A stretch of 64,000 nt of DNA from Lachnospiraceae bacterium (GCA_017618195.1 JAFZUW010000067.1:85938-149937), one strand, 5' to 3'. Counted from the first letter of the stretch, positions 50,875-61,700 are shown. The notes: generated from the sequence alone by a model not told the origin. Numbers and translations are program-made.

Positions 50875-51732
50875 TTACCGCATCGGAGTTCCGGTCTGTT
50901 CGTATTTGGAAAGAAGATCGTCGATGTCGCTCGATTCCTTTACGACGGTTCCGATATTAAGAGCGTATTTCTTACCCTTTGCTTCCATAAACCGGTATGC
51001 GATCATGAAGGTGGATTCATCAAACTGCGTGAAGTACTTCGCATTGATTTCCCAGATTGCTTCGGAAACCGTGATGCCCGGTCTTGAAAGAACATCGGAG
51101 AAGACCTGGTCGTATGCCGCGTAAACGATCTGTTCCTGCATATTGAAGTCGGTAGAGATCTGCTGGAGCGGAAAAGCATACAAATAAGCTTTCAGCCACT
51201 GGAGACCGGTACCGAACCATTCGTAAACCGTTTCGTATTTGCGGTTCATAAAACAGATTTCGCGCGCCCAGTTTGTATTCATATAAGAAGCACTTACAAT
51301 CTGCTCGATATCGTTGCTTGTCAGATTCAATCCGAAATTGTCGCTGAATTTCTTGACGATCTTCTTACGCTTTCTGGAAGCGGAGGGAAGACCGTAGTTG
51401 TTCACCGAAGCGGTAGGAGTCGTTGCCGGCATGATCGGAGCACCGTAGTTGGTCATGCGTCCGTAACCCGCATACGGATTCTGACGTGCATATCCGCTCT
51501 GCTGACGGTATTGGTTGCTGTACGGGTTCGTATTGCCGGGAGACTGGATCTGGCGAAGGTTGTTCAGCAGCTCCTGCTGGCGCCGCATCTGTTCCTGCAT
51601 ACGCTGACGCTGCTGCGCGGAATACCCTCCGGAATACGGATTGCGGCCGCGGTTGATTTTCTTACGCTCATTGGCCTGATTCCGCATTATGGCGAAAACT
51701 ATCAAGAAAAAAATAATAGGAAAAGGAAACAT
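50875..51732 (-). CDS. hypothetical protein with N-terminal membrane helix and Gln/Asn/Tyr-rich region
   Basis: 285 residues. Residues 1-16 are a hydrophobic helix (FPFPIIFFLIVFAIM); 30-110 a low-complexity stretch rich in Gln, Asn, Tyr and Arg (QRQRMQEQMRRQQELLNNL, NPYSNQYRQQSGYARQNPYAGYG); ~120-285 a soluble helical domain (FSDNFGLNLTSNDIEQIVSASYMNTNWAREICF; IDDLLSKYEQTGTPMR). No family named. Its start lacks a good ribosome binding site. Divergent from serS. Confidence 0.7.
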   Translation of the reverse strand: MFPFPIIFFLIVFAIMRNQANERKKINRGRNPYSGGYSAQQRQRMQEQMRRQQELLNNLRQIQSPGNTNPYSNQYRQQSGYARQNPYAGYGRMTNYGAPIMPATTPTASVNNYGLPSASRKRKKIVKKFSDNFGLNLTSNDIEQIVSASYMNTNWAREICFMNRKYETVYEWFGTGLQWLKAYLYAFPLQQISTDFNMQEQIVYAAYDQVFSDVLSRPGITVSEAIWEINAKYFTQFDESTFMIAYRFMEAKGKKYALNIGTVVKESSDIDDLLSKYEQTGTPMR

Positions 51733-51899
51733 AATTATTCTTATCGGTTTTCAAAAACCGCATTTTCTTTCTGAATTTTATCTGTATTATAATTTATTGC
51801 CCCGTGTTTTTCAATTGTTTCTTCATTAAAAAAGCATTAAAACAAAATTTATATATACAGTTTTGTGACGAAAATGTGAAATTTTGATAGCGTTTGCGC

Positions 51900-51928
51900 T
51901 TGAAAATCTACCCTTGTAGTGCTATAAT
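51900..51928 (+). promoter_or_regulatory. sigma-A promoter of serS
   Basis: TTGAAA, 17 nt, TATAAT, 59 nt before serS. The leader is too short for a T-box. Confidence 0.75.
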
Positions 51929-51987
51929 AACTGCATGTTTGTGTTCATTCATGGAATACTAAGTAGAGTGGTTTCAGAGGTAGTGAT

Positions 51988-53268
51988 ATGCTAGATATCA
52001 GATTTGTTCGGGAGAATCCCGAAGTTGTAAAAGAAAATATCCGCAAGAAGTTTCAGGATGCGAAACTGGTTCTTGTAGACGAGGTCATCGAACTGGACCG
52101 TAAGAATCGTGCCGCGAAGCAGGAAGCCGATCAGCTTCGTGCAGACCGCAACAAAATCAGCAAGTCCATCGGAGCTTTGATGGCGCAGGGCAAGAAGGAA
52201 GAGGCCGAGGCAATGAAAGCCAAGGTCAACGAGTTCTCCGCACGCCTTGCCGAGCTGGAGAAGCTTGAGGAAGAGTATTCCGCGGAAGTTAAAAAGCGCA
52301 TGATGGTCATTCCGAACATCATCGATCCGAGCGTTCCGATCGGAAAGGACGATTCCCAGAATGTAGAGATCCAGAAGTACGGCGAGCCCGTTGTTCCGGA
52401 TTTCGAGATTCCATACCATACCGAGATTATGGAGCGGTTTAACGGAATCGATCTGGATGCCGCGAGAAGAGTTGCCGGCAACGGATTTTACTATCTGATG
52501 GGCGACATCGCAAGACTTCATTCCGCAGTAATCGCTTACGCGAGAGACTTCATGATCGACCGCGGCTTTACATACGTTGTTCCTCCGTTCATGATCCACG
52601 GCGAAGTGGTAAGCGGCGTTATGAGCTTTGCCGAGATGGAGAACATGATGTACAAGATCGAGGGTGAAGACCTTTATCTGATCGGTACAAGTGAGCATTC
52701 CATGATCGGTAAGTTCATTGATACGATCACACCGGAAGAAAAGCTTCCGTTTACGCTTACGAGCTATTCCCCCTGCTTCCGTAAGGAAAAGGGTGCTCAC
52801 GGAATTGAGGAGCGCGGCGTATACCGTATCCATCAGTTCGAAAAGCAGGAGATGATCGTCATCTGTAAACCCGAAGACAGCATGAAATGGTATGACAAGC
52901 TCTGGCAGAATACGGTAGATCTGTTCCGTTCCATGGACATTCCGGTACGTACGCTTGAGTGCTGTTCCGGCGATCTTGCCGATCTGAAGGTTAAGAGTTG
53001 TGACGTCGAGGCATGGTCTCCCCGTCAGAAGAAGTACTTCGAAGTCGGTTCCTGCTCTACGCTCGGTGATGCGCAGGCACGCCGCCTGCAGATCCGCGTA
53101 CAGGGTTCTGACGGCAATAAGTATTTTGCCCATACATTAAACAACACGGTTGTTGCTCCGCCCAGAATGCTGATCGCATTTCTTGAGAACAACCTGCAGG
53201 CCGACGGTTCCGTAAGGATCCCCGAGGTACTGAGACCGTATATGGGCGGTAAAACCGAATTGAGATAG
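51988..53268 (+). CDS. serS: seryl-tRNA synthetase
   Basis: Charges tRNA-Ser and tRNA-Sec precursors. 426 residues: the N-terminal long coiled-coil arm (~25-100), then class II motifs 2 and 3 (CFRKEKGAHGIEERGVYRIHQFEKQEM; LNNTVVAPPRMLIAFLENN) and IPEVLRPYMGG end. AGGTAG weakly precedes the ATG. The giant secreted gene starts 44 nt after the stop with no terminator between. Confidence 0.96.
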   Translation: MLDIRFVRENPEVVKENIRKKFQDAKLVLVDEVIELDRKNRAAKQEADQLRADRNKISKSIGALMAQGKKEEAEAMKAKVNEFSARLAELEKLEEEYSAEVKKRMMVIPNIIDPSVPIGKDDSQNVEIQKYGEPVVPDFEIPYHTEIMERFNGIDLDAARRVAGNGFYYLMGDIARLHSAVIAYARDFMIDRGFTYVVPPFMIHGEVVSGVMSFAEMENMMYKIEGEDLYLIGTSEHSMIGKFIDTITPEEKLPFTLTSYSPCFRKEKGAHGIEERGVYRIHQFEKQEMIVICKPEDSMKWYDKLWQNTVDLFRSMDIPVRTLECCSGDLADLKVKSCDVEAWSPRQKKYFEVGSCSTLGDAQARRLQIRVQGSDGNKYFAHTLNNTVVAPPRMLIAFLENNLQADGSVRIPEVLRPYMGGKTELR

Positions 53269-53312
53269 CTTTCGGGCTATTCAATTATAAAAATCCATAA
53301 GGAGCATAATTT

Positions 53313-56300
53313 ATGCATTTTTTGAGTCGCGTTACAAAAAGAGTGGTTGCCGCGTTGGTTTGTGCGGCGATGATCTGCACTTTGCTGACCTCGCTCGGGT
53401 ATGTTAATACAGCAAGTGCTGCGGCTCCTGCCAATGATGCCGTCACGGAACTTGGCGGCGATTTGACATGGGGAGAGTTTCTATCCACTTTGTATCAAGG
53501 GGGAAAATTCAAACTGACGGCCGATTTTTCCGATGAGATCAGTAAAGATGAGTCTGACAGGGATAAGAAGGCTGCTTTGAATATTGTCCATTATACGGAA
53601 GAGGCCGGTATGTATCCGTATTACGATAATATCGGACCTGTTTTGATCGAGAAGGATACGGAAATCGATCTGAACGGACATACTATCAGCAGAGCTTTCC
53701 CGAAAGAGGGAGAGTATCATTCCGCAGGTATGGTTATCTGGCTCCGTAACGGTGCTAAGCTTACCATTACCGATTCCGCAGGCGGCGGTAAGATTACCGG
53801 CGGCTACAATAAGGGAACAAGCGGAGTGAACACTTGGACGGTAGACGGCGTTACGATTCAGACACGTCTTTGTAAAACAAACGGCGGCGGCATTTATGTT
53901 GAAAACGGCGACCTTTATCTTTTGGGCGGCACCATCTGCAATAACACTTGCAGTTATATGGAGAAGGATTATGCCGGCGGATGCGGCGGCGGTCTTTATG
54001 TAGAGGAAGGCTCCGTATTTATCGGTGAAGATGCCTGCATTGCAAACAATACGGCTTTTTCAAAGGGCAACCAGACCGGTCTCGGCGGCGGTCTGTATGC
54101 TTCCGAAGGCACCAGCATTATTATTGAAGACGAAGCCAGCGTTTCCGGAAATAAACCTTCTTCCGCTGAGCATCCTGAAATCAATATTCCGGCAGGCGTA
54201 AAGGAATTTACCATTCATTTTGTTCTTGAGTCTGATGAGACCGTTAAGGTTTTGGAGGACGTGATCGGTGAAGCTTCGATCGGATCCGTTATCAAAAGCG
54301 ATGATTATCCGGAGCATGCCACGGGCGTTAACGGTCATCTGGTAAAGCGTTCGCAGCATACCAGCATGACGGTTTCCGAATCCGGAGATAATGAACTGTT
54401 TATTAAATATGCTTACAATACTCCTACCGCTACGGTTGATGATATTAACGCTCCCGAAGGAGTTCGCGTATATGATACCGAAACGTTGGAAGAGACCAAG
54501 TACGTTGCTGACGTTGAAAAGGCTGTCAGATTTACGGCGGACGAAGTAACCGAGAAGCAGTTCAATCATTATCGTAACTGGATATGTGATTACGCGATTT
54601 CTTTTGACTCTGACGTTGATGCCGATTCGTTCGGTCTCTGGGGCAAATACGACTTCAATGATGCTGTTTTGGAAGCCTCGTTTGTTTATCCGAAGGCACT
54701 TGAGGAAGGCGAGAAGGTCCTTCTTCTTACCGATAAGGTTTTCACGAGTATCGAGGCTCCTAAGTATTATGAATTACTGAATGTTATCCGTTCTTTCGAG
54801 TGCGGAGCATTTAACCTTGATAATGACAACATTAGCAAGACGATGAAAATCGAACTTGTTATGTGGCCGGCAGACGGTACCCCGGATGATGCCGTTGTAA
54901 TCGAGACCTATTCTTATGAGTTTGCCGAAAAAAAGGCTCTTCGTGAGTTCCCTCCGGCATTTCCTACCGCTACTTTGACGTGGATTGCTCCGCTTGAGGA
55001 CGTTGTTTTAACCGACATTGCGACAAGACAGTCAACGGATTATTATGTTGACATTGCCAATGCGGCTAAGTTTGATGCGGACGATGTTTCCGATGAGCAG
55101 TTTGAGTACTACAAGAACTGGAACTGTGATCTTGCGGTTACGTTTGACAGTGCCATTGATGCCGAGTCTTTCGGTCTCTGGGGCAAATACGACAACGGTC
55201 AGGTTGTATACGATGTGGCATTTGTTTATCCGGAAGCCGTTACGGAAGGACAGAAGGTTCTGCTTCTGACAAACCTTCTCGGCGAAGAGGGGCTGTGCAC
55301 CTATGATTTCGTAAAGAATACCGTAGGTTCTTTGAGCTGCGGCGCATTCAATCTGGATGAGTCTAACAAGGGCAAGACCATGAAAGTTCAGCTCATCATG
55401 TGGCCCGAAAACGGTTCTGTGGATGAAGCGCAGGTAATCAAAGAATTCGATTATAACTTTGATGATCTTACAAAACTCACTAAGATTGCTCCTGAGCTTC
55501 CTACCGCTACGGTAACAAGTATCGAGGCACCTCAGGATGTTGCATTGACCGATGTTGTTACAAGACAAACCACCGACAATTTCGTAAATATCGGTCAGGC
55601 TGCACGTTTTGAAGCAGACGATGTATCCGAAGAGCAGTTTGATTATTACAAGAACTGGAACTGTGATTTCGCAGTAACGTTTGACAGCGCTATCGATGCC
55701 GGCTCCTTCGGTCTCTGGGGCGCATACGACAACGGCAATGTTGTATACGATGTGGCATTTGTCTATCCGAATGCCCTTACCGCGGGAGAGAAGGTATTGC
55801 TTCTTACCACGCTTCTTGATGAAGAAGGTCTGTGCACCTATGATTTCGTTAAGAATATCGTAGGAACCTTTGATTGCGGCGCATTCAATCTGGATGAGTC
55901 TAACAAGGGCAAGACCATGAAAGTTCAGCTCATCATGTGGCCGGAAGACGGTTCCGTTGATGATGCTGTAGTCATTGAAGAGTTTGAATATAAGTTCGGC
56001 GATCTTACCGAGATCGTTCCCGCTCTTCCTACTGCCTCCTTTGAAGAGATTGAGGCTCCTCAGAATGTTGAAGTATATGATATGAGCTATGAACTTACCG
56101 GTCAGCTTACTGATGTTGAGTATGCAGGCAAGTTTACGGCTGACGAGGTTACGGAAGATAAGTTCAATTACTATCAGAATTGGCTTTGCGATTTCGTAGT
56201 AAGCTTTGACTCCTCTATGGATGGCGGTTCTTTCGGTCTATACGGAGCGTATGGTGAGCTTGAGAGAACGTTTGTATTCCCGAATGAACTTTCCGCAGAT

Positions 56301-58412
56301 GAGAAAGTATATCTTCTTCGTGCTCTCGGCGATTCCGGGTTCTGCACCTATGATAATATTTATAATGTTGTAAAAGAGTTTTCCTGCGGTATATTCAATC
56401 TTTCCGAGGACAACGTCGGTAAGACCATCAAAGTGGAACTGATCATGTATCCTTCCGAAGATGTTATTGACGAAGCAGTAGTGATTCAGTCCTTCGAGTA
56501 TGAGATCGGATTCGTAACGGAACTTCGTGATATTGTTCCCGAGCCTCCTACCGCAACGGTTTATGGCGGAATCGGTGCTCAGCTTGTTCCGATTGCCGAT
56601 TCACTCTCCGTTGTTGCAGATATTCCGTGCTTATTCTCTTACACTGCTGATATGCCCAGCGAAGAGCAGTATGAATACTATAAGGATTGGCGATGCGATT
56701 TTATCATTTCGTTCTCGGATGATGTTGCCGCGAATTCCATCGGTCTGTACGGTGAATACGGAGATTATTGTTTGGTAATTATTCCGAATGTTGATTTTGT
56801 TGCTGATACCGATTTCCTGATGATGGAGCATGGACTTTTCAATCCTTGCGATTATAAGGAAATTCTGAATGACGTACAACAATTCTTATGCGGTGCATTC
56901 AATTTGGAAGAAGCCAATTACGGAACCGATATGACCGTAAGACTTGTTATTTGGGACGGCAGTGCCGAAATACCCGAATACATTGATCTTTGCGAACCTG
57001 TTACCTATACCTTCGGCGAGCCTGCCGAGCTTCTCGGACCTTACACCGTTGAGCTTTCCTCTAAAGATGAAAAGGGTAATACGGGTCTTGCAACGCTTGT
57101 CGGCGGCGGAGACAACTATGTATTTAAAGCTTCCGTTACGATCAGCGCACCGGAAGTAACGAATTACAGATTTGTCGGCTGGTATGACGGAGAAGACTGT
57201 GTTTCCGTGCTACCGGAATATACCTTCAATATTCAGAACGATGTTTCTTATGTTGCTGTATATGAGTGCCTGATTGAAACTGCTGCGCTTCATGTTATAG
57301 GTGAGCATTATACGGTAAATGATTCCGTTGAACAGGTTGCTAACGGTGACTTTGAAGTATCTGTCGGTGAATCCGTAACCGTTAAATATGTCGGTGAAGA
57401 TTTCCTGTACTGGACTAACGAGTCCGATAACATTGTAAGCACAAGCGCAGAGTACTCGTTCGTATTTGTCTGCGAGACGAAGATCAAGCTTGTTACGAAG
57501 ACCAACACACAGAACAGCGTTCGTATCGTTGTATTGAATTCCTACAGTCAGGTTCTTCAGACCGGTAACTTCGATGATGAATATGATATTGCCGATTTCC
57601 TTGACGGAATTGCTCCTACTAAGATGGGTGCTACTTTTGCCAAGTGGGTGTTCAAGGGAACGAAGACCGAAGCTACGCCTCAGGCAATCCTTGCTCTTGC
57701 AGAAACCGATACTCCTTTCTGTGAGCTTGTTCCTACTTATACTGCAACGCAGGATGCAGGTGAGTTCACACTTACCGTTAACGTTCTTAACGGAACCGAG
57801 CTTCTGACGGATGATGCACTTACCGGTGTAAGCTATGCTGCAGGTAAGAATGTCAGAATCCAGCTCAGTGACCTGATCGAAGCTTTCGGCTTGACCGATG
57901 CGGATAAATTCAATTACTGGAGCCTGGACGGCGGCAAGACGGTAGTATCGAACCAGGATTCTTACCTGATTGTTTCCATCGGCGGTGCTGAAATCGAACT
58001 TACTGCGGTATTTAATTCCGAGGAAGAGTTTGATGTTGATGCAAATATTGTGATCACACAGATGTTCGCTACGAAGTCCGGCGATAACTACATCCTTTCC
58101 ACTTCTTTGAGTTACTTCATTCCGGAAGGATGTACAATCCGCGAAGTCGGCTTTGTATTCAGTGCTGATAATAGGTATTCAGGCAACCTTGATGAGCTTA
58201 AATTGGGTGCTGAGAACACCAGAAAGAGCATCTCCAGTCTTGCGCTGAACTCCGGTGTATACACATTTAATGCAAGTGCCGGTCCGAATCCTTCGAAAAC
58301 ACTTTACATTCGTGCTTACATGATTTATACTGACACTGAAGGCAATGTAGTCACAATGTACAGTGATAATGCAAAAGCCGAGAATTATTATTCTTTGATC
58401 GGTTTACAATGA
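53313..58412 (+). CDS. giant secreted protein: beta-helix, five ~175-residue modules, InlB-like region
   Basis: 1699 residues. Signal peptide with hydrophobic VVAALVCAAMICTLLTSLGYV and cleavage near ASAAA. Residues ~115-284: right-handed beta-helix with NGGGIYVENGDLYLLGGTI, GGGLYVEEGSVFIG and GGGLYASEGTSIII. ~371-1245: five tandem modules, each with ADxVxxxQFxxYxNW.CD, FGLWG.YD, GEKVLLL, CGAFNLDxxNxGKTM and W/YP lines. ~1246-1699: InlB-like stretches (FVGWYDGEDCVS) and a closing ITQMFATKSGDNYILSTSLSY region shared with the N terminus of the third giant. No sorting motif. GGAG precedes the ATG. A 36-codon gene follows. Confidence 0.8.
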   Translation: MHFLSRVTKRVVAALVCAAMICTLLTSLGYVNTASAAAPANDAVTELGGDLTWGEFLSTLYQGGKFKLTADFSDEISKDESDRDKKAALNIVHYTEEAGMYPYYDNIGPVLIEKDTEIDLNGHTISRAFPKEGEYHSAGMVIWLRNGAKLTITDSAGGGKITGGYNKGTSGVNTWTVDGVTIQTRLCKTNGGGIYVENGDLYLLGGTICNNTCSYMEKDYAGGCGGGLYVEEGSVFIGEDACIANNTAFSKGNQTGLGGGLYASEGTSIIIEDEASVSGNKPSSAEHPEINIPAGVKEFTIHFVLESDETVKVLEDVIGEASIGSVIKSDDYPEHATGVNGHLVKRSQHTSMTVSESGDNELFIKYAYNTPTATVDDINAPEGVRVYDTETLEETKYVADVEKAVRFTADEVTEKQFNHYRNWICDYAISFDSDVDADSFGLWGKYDFNDAVLEASFVYPKALEEGEKVLLLTDKVFTSIEAPKYYELLNVIRSFECGAFNLDNDNISKTMKIELVMWPADGTPDDAVVIETYSYEFAEKKALREFPPAFPTATLTWIAPLEDVVLTDIATRQSTDYYVDIANAAKFDADDVSDEQFEYYKNWNCDLAVTFDSAIDAESFGLWGKYDNGQVVYDVAFVYPEAVTEGQKVLLLTNLLGEEGLCTYDFVKNTVGSLSCGAFNLDESNKGKTMKVQLIMWPENGSVDEAQVIKEFDYNFDDLTKLTKIAPELPTATVTSIEAPQDVALTDVVTRQTTDNFVNIGQAARFEADDVSEEQFDYYKNWNCDFAVTFDSAIDAGSFGLWGAYDNGNVVYDVAFVYPNALTAGEKVLLLTTLLDEEGLCTYDFVKNIVGTFDCGAFNLDESNKGKTMKVQLIMWPEDGSVDDAVVIEEFEYKFGDLTEIVPALPTASFEEIEAPQNVEVYDMSYELTGQLTDVEYAGKFTADEVTEDKFNYYQNWLCDFVVSFDSSMDGGSFGLYGAYGELERTFVFPNELSADEKVYLLRALGDSGFCTYDNIYNVVKEFSCGIFNLSEDNVGKTIKVELIMYPSEDVIDEAVVIQSFEYEIGFVTELRDIVPEPPTATVYGGIGAQLVPIADSLSVVADIPCLFSYTADMPSEEQYEYYKDWRCDFIISFSDDVAANSIGLYGEYGDYCLVIIPNVDFVADTDFLMMEHGLFNPCDYKEILNDVQQFLCGAFNLEEANYGTDMTVRLVIWDGSAEIPEYIDLCEPVTYTFGEPAELLGPYTVELSSKDEKGNTGLATLVGGGDNYVFKASVTISAPEVTNYRFVGWYDGEDCVSVLPEYTFNIQNDVSYVAVYECLIETAALHVIGEHYTVNDSVEQVANGDFEVSVGESVTVKYVGEDFLYWTNESDNIVSTSAEYSFVFVCETKIKLVTKTNTQNSVRIVVLNSYSQVLQTGNFDDEYDIADFLDGIAPTKMGATFAKWVFKGTKTEATPQAILALAETDTPFCELVPTYTATQDAGEFTLTVNVLNGTELLTDDALTGVSYAAGKNVRIQLSDLIEAFGLTDADKFNYWSLDGGKTVVSNQDSYLIVSIGGAEIELTAVFNSEEEFDVDANIVITQMFATKSGDNYILSTSLSYFIPEGCTIREVGFVFSADNRYSGNLDELKLGAENTRKSISSLALNSGVYTFNASAGPNPSKTLYIRAYMIYTDTEGNVVTMYSDNAKAENYYSLIGLQ
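54424..57045 (+). repeat. five tandem ~525-bp modules in giant 2
   Basis: Module starts near 54424, 54964, 55500, 56026 and 56548; each opens with a P-TA(T/S)-V line and has the NW.CD, SFGL(W/Y)G and CGAFNL signatures. Copies 2 and 3 contain an identical 68-nt block (55338-55405 and 55875-55942). Confidence 0.8.
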
Positions 58413-58438
58413 GCTACTGAAAGGAGATTTTGAAGTCC

Positions 58439-58549
58439 ATGAAGTATTTGTTTGATGAATTGGAACTTGAAATTGTAACATTTTCCGAGCAGGATGTAGT
58501 TACGGAATCTAATGATCCGGGCAATCAGGAAGGTCAGGGCAATTTTTAA
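58439..58549 (+). CDS. 36-residue conserved-pattern peptide, downstream of giant 2
   Basis: Starts 26 nt after the giant's stop, with AAGGAG 12 nt upstream, and is followed by a strong terminator. Sequence includes ELEIVTFSEQDVVTESND then a Gly/Gln/Asn-rich tail (GNQEGQGNF). It matches the 44025 peptide in the pattern E-x-E-V/I-V-T-x-x-x-x-D-V-V/I-T-x-S-x-D. Acidic, no signal peptide. Function unknown. Confidence 0.7.
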   Translation: MKYLFDELELEIVTFSEQDVVTESNDPGNQEGQGNF

Positions 58550-58573
58550 TTGAAGTAGCTATTTAACTTGATT

Positions 58574-58612
58574 AGGAGCGGCTCATATAAAGCCGCTCCT
58601 TTGCGTGTTTTT
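58574..58612 (+). terminator. terminator after peptide 2
   Basis: Perfect 10-bp stem AGGAGCGGCT/AGCCGCTCCT with a 7-nt loop, then TTGCGTGTTTTTT. Confidence 0.88.
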
Positions 58613-58635
58613 TGTAATCGTGTTCGAAGATATTA

Positions 58636-58756
58636 TTGAGCGTGTCGATAAGACAGAATTTGAGCGTGTCGTTAAGACAGAATTTGAGCGTGTCGTTAAG
58701 ACAAAATGTATTCAGTGTGTGAGTCGAATCAGTTGAGTATGTCGAAAAGACGGAGG
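58636..58756 (+). repeat. five 24-bp direct repeats before the third giant gene
   Basis: Units start at 58636, 58660, 58684, 58708 and 58733. The first three are nearly identical (TTGAGCGTGTCGTTAAGACA core), the last two drift. Each good unit holds TGTC-N5-GACA, a small inverted repeat. The last unit contains the GGAGG ribosome binding site of the next gene. Confidence 0.8.
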
Positions 58757-58760
58757 TTTT

Positions 58761-61700
58761 ATGCAGTTTGCGTTGAAGAGAAAAGCTTTAGTGGTTCTTT
58801 GTGCTCTTATGTTGTCCGTCATCATGTTTCCGGCTGCCGCTTCGGCCGGGGATGATGCGGATGATTCTTATGTCGTTTCCCTTACGGCTGTATCGAAGGA
58901 CGGTGCTTCTTCGGTTGCCAAAGTATCCGGTGGAGGAGAGTATTCCGATAAGGAAAAGGCTACCGTAATCGCGTATCCCCGAGTGAATTATGTATTCTGC
59001 GGCTGGTATGATGCTGCCGATACAACATTCAGCAACAGTCTGAGTGACAGTGCGGATTACACATTTTCCGTAACGAAGGATCGTGATCTGGTTGCTTTGT
59101 ACGAGCGGAATACTTCTGCGTTCTGCAATCTTGAAGTATTCGGCTCAAAGTATATGGTGAATAATTCTTCCCAGATCGGATCTTATTCGAAGAGATTCAA
59201 TTCCGGCGAGAAGATGTTCCTTTCGTATACGGATGATGCGATGGAGTTCCGTTATTGGGTTGACAAGTCCGGTAACATTGTTTCTACCGCTAAGGATTAT
59301 TCTTTCATCCTTTCCGGAGATACGAGCATTCTGGCTTATTATACTCCGCTTGAGGATCATCCTGACCGGGCCGTAGTATATTTCCGCAATGCGTATAACC
59401 AGTTGTTCTCAACTAGAACATATTCCGTTTCCGATAATATTGATTTCCCGAACCTGATCCCGATTAAGATGGGCAGCGTTTTCAAAGGCTGGTATATTGC
59501 CGATGCGAACGGAAACCCGAGTAAGACGGAAGCGACTACGGAGTCCATCCATGCCGCTATGGTAGAGAAAAATGCGATCGTTATTGTTCCTGATTATTAC
59601 GAAAGCAATGAACTGTATACTCTGAATATTGAGTATACGGACGGTGATTCCGCTGTTGCGGACAGTGTATCCGAGAGCATTGCGATCGGTGAGGTGAAGG
59701 TTGTTAATGCGCCTGAAGTGTCGGAGTACACATTTGCCTACTGGATGCTTGAAGATCAGATTATCAGTTATGATAAGAAGGTGTCCATCCGAAGAGGTAA
59801 CACGGACACGGTTACTTTGAAGGCTGTATACTCGAAAGAAGCAGTTGAGCAGGATGCTCTTGTTGCGATTACGCAGATGTTCTCGTCAAAGCAGTCGCTC
59901 TCGTCCGGTGATTTGTATGTAATTTCTACGATTATGCAGTTCTATGTTCCGAATGACTGTGTATTGAGCAAGAGCGGTTTTGTATACGGCACGAACGGTT
60001 CCCTGTTCGGCGGCGAGGATGCTTCCGATAACCTTGTTCTCGGCGGTGCTGACGTATATGAGAAAGAATCCGGTATTTCGCAGCGCAGGGGTATTTATAC
60101 CTATAACCTGACCACTTCGGATCCCGGCAGAACCTTATATATCCGTGCTTATCTTGTATATAAAGATAAGGACAGAGTTCTTCATACCATCTATACGGAT
60201 GTTCGTTCCTGTTCCTATAAGAGCATGAACGGCGTTACCTGTAAAGTTACGTTCCTTGGAGACCAGGATTCCGTTCTTCAGTCGACAGACGTACTTTACG
60301 GTTCGAAACCTGTTTATGAGGGGGATGTTCCCGAGAAACAGGCTGATGACGAATTCACTTACACATTTGCCGGATGGACACCGGCAATCACCTTTGCAAC
60401 AGAGGATGCCGTATATAAGGCAGTATTCGAGGCGGTACCGATTCCCGCACCCGAACCTCCGGCAGCTGAAGTCACTTCGGCTGCCGCAAAGGAGAATATT
60501 CAGCTGACAAATATCGCAGATATGAGCCCGGACACCAAAACGGTTCGGGCCGTTTCTGCGTTGTATGCTTTTAAAGCTTTGGACCCGGCTGCAGATGTTG
60601 CTAAGTATTATGACGGATGGAAGAGTGATTTCCGTGTTTCATTTGACCGCAATATCGAGGTCGGAAGTTTTGGTTTTTACGGAGCGTATGATGGTTACGG
60701 TACCGGATATGAAGCGGCTTTTCTTAGCCCTGCATCCTTCTCGCAGGGAGAAGCGCTTATGCTGCTCCAGGCTGCGGGACTAACCGAAGTGACCTATTAT
60801 GATGTTCATAAGAACATTGAGGAGTTTATCTGCGGCGTATTTAACCTCGAAGAATCCAATCTCGGAACGAAAATGCGCGTAGAACTCGTGATTTGGGAAG
60901 ACGGTACGGATGCTTCGGAAGGCATTGTGATTGCAGCCGAGGAGTACACATTTGACGCTGTAACACAGCTTGACTGCATCCATTCTTTCGGCGAATGGGC
61001 TGTAACGACCGAACCCACCTGCACAAAGACCGGTGTAGAGACCCGCGTCTGCGAGTATTGCGGCGAGACCGAAACCCGCGATGTTGAGAAGAAGCAGCAT
61101 ACTCCCGCTGAGTCTCACACGGAAAATGTAATACCTGCAACATGCACGTCTGACGGTTCTTACGATGTTGTTGTAAGATGTGCAGTTTGTAAGGAGATTA
61201 TTTATTCAAACAGCCATGTAATTCCGAAGTATCCTTCGGTTGAGGTTTCCGGACTTGACCCTCGTACGGATGTTATTCTGAATGATATCCATAACGGCTT
61301 TGCACCTCTGCCGAAATCAATCGCGCATCTGAATGCAGAGTGTCTGTTTAATGCAATTATTCCTGAGGAAGCGACTTATAATGCTTATAAGGACTGGATG
61401 TGCGACTACCGAGTAACATTCGACGATTCCTTTGAGAATGGTTCGTTCGGTCTTTTCGGCGAATACAGCGGTTACGGAAACGATTACAGCATTGCTTTCC
61501 TTTTCCCGAACGATGCGGCTGCAGGAGAGTGCGTATATCTTCTTCAGGCTGCCGGCCTCGGTGAAGTAACTTACAACGACATGCTGAACAATATCGAGTC
61601 GTTTGATTGCGGTTTGTTCAATGTTAATGCGGCAAATGTGGGTAAATTGATCACGGTTGAGCTTGTTATCTGGAATCCTGCAGACGGCTCCGATACTGCA

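Noticed and set aside
58636-58756. CRISPR-like or coding octapeptide repeat
   Set aside because: Units abut without spacers. A frame reading ERVVKTEF repeats exists from a GTG at 58620 but lacks a ribosome binding site and ends quickly.
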